DNA of 64,000 nt, taken from positions 1 through 64,000 of the forward strand of contig CAIUCH010000057.1 of the NCBI GenBank assembly GCA_903897605.1, written 5' to 3'. The notes below the pieces were generated by a model. The model had not been told where the DNA came from. It did no database searches and was given only the letters and a program-made list of their open reading frames with translations. Of the stretch, positions 63,492 to 64,000 are shown one piece after another; positions within the stretch are counted from its first letter, which is position 1, and the number at the start of each line of letters is the position of its first letter. Source of the DNA: an uncultured Alphaproteobacteria bacterium (GTDB lineage: Bacteria; Pseudomonadota; Alphaproteobacteria; Micropepsales; Micropepsaceae). Both the position numbers and the translations under genes were made by a program.

Positions 63492-64000
63492 ATGTTTAAG
63501 CAAATGCTTGCCACGTTCGGAGTGATGTTGGGGTTGAATGCCACTGCGGCGGCGCAGACCTGTCCATTGCCCGCGGTTGCCGACACGGTCGAGATGAATC
63601 AGCTTACCGGAAGCGACCTGATGACGGTGCCGGTGCAAATCAACGGCAAGCCCAAGCAATTCCTATTGGATCTCAGCACAAACCCGACGGAAGTCTCGCA
63701 AGCGGCGGTGACCGAGCTGGGCCTGCCCGAAAGCACGCGCGGCAATGAATCCATCCAATTGAATCCCGGGGCACCCCCAGCTGGCGACTCTTTTAAAAGC
63801 ATGAATCAGGGACAGACGATCTCGGCCTCCGTCTACGATGCCAGAAATGGTGGCGGCGGCCGCGATGCCTTGCGGACGCGGGTTCGCATCGACGCGTTCA
63901 CCCTGGGAAGCGCCACGGGCAACACCATCCAGTTTCTGGTCGCAAAGGACGCAGATATGGGAAAATCAAAACCATATGACGGACTTCTGACCAACGGTTT
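63492..64000 (+). CDS. secreted retropepsin-like protein (partial, runs off window)
   Basis: MFKQMLATFGVMLGLNATAAAQTCPLP...LMTVPVQINGKPKQFLLDLSTNPTEVSQAAVTELGLPES; open to the window end. Confidence 0.55.
   Translation, partial: MFKQMLATFGVMLGLNATAAAQTCPLPAVADTVEMNQLTGSDLMTVPVQINGKPKQFLLDLSTNPTEVSQAAVTELGLPESTRGNESIQLNPGAPPAGDSFKSMNQGQTISASVYDARNGGGGRDALRTRVRIDAFTLGSATGNTIQFLVAKDADMGKSKPYDGLLTNG

Overview
This window is high-GC bacterial chromosome. Gene content and intergenic palindromes point to an alphaproteobacterium (inference). Most of it is ordinary core metabolism: glmU-glmS-rpiA, gor, class II DAHP synthase, nadE, gltX, cysS, cimA, leuD-leuB, pyc, selO and rfbBCDA. There is also an EmrAB/NodT efflux operon, a Bcr/CflA exporter beside a MarR regulator, an RND pump, M1 and M13 peptidases, and an Atm1-type ABC exporter. 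The left edge (1-730) looks like a mobile-element scar: a truncated IS3-type orfA, an intact tRNA-Val(CAC) and a 5'-half tRNA-Val remnant. The main non-routine signals are: (i) a 124-bp tandem duplication of the glmU 5' end that makes two short ORFs, each ending across the next start codon; (ii) a 33-bp in-frame tandem repeat and an unannotated 30-aa membrane microprotein next to the Atm1 exporter; (iii) a tandem pair of secreted paralogues of unknown function; (iv) a recombination scar joining a truncated sugar transferase to a truncated methyltransferase; (v) overlapping alternative hairpins upstream of DAHP synthase; (vi) several compound palindromic intergenic elements; (vii) a two-cold-shock-domain protein with a Gly-rich DRF-repeat linker, divergent from a DEAD-box helicase. 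No CRISPR array, complete prophage or recognisable defence system was seen. All family calls come from reading the translated sequences; no database search was run.
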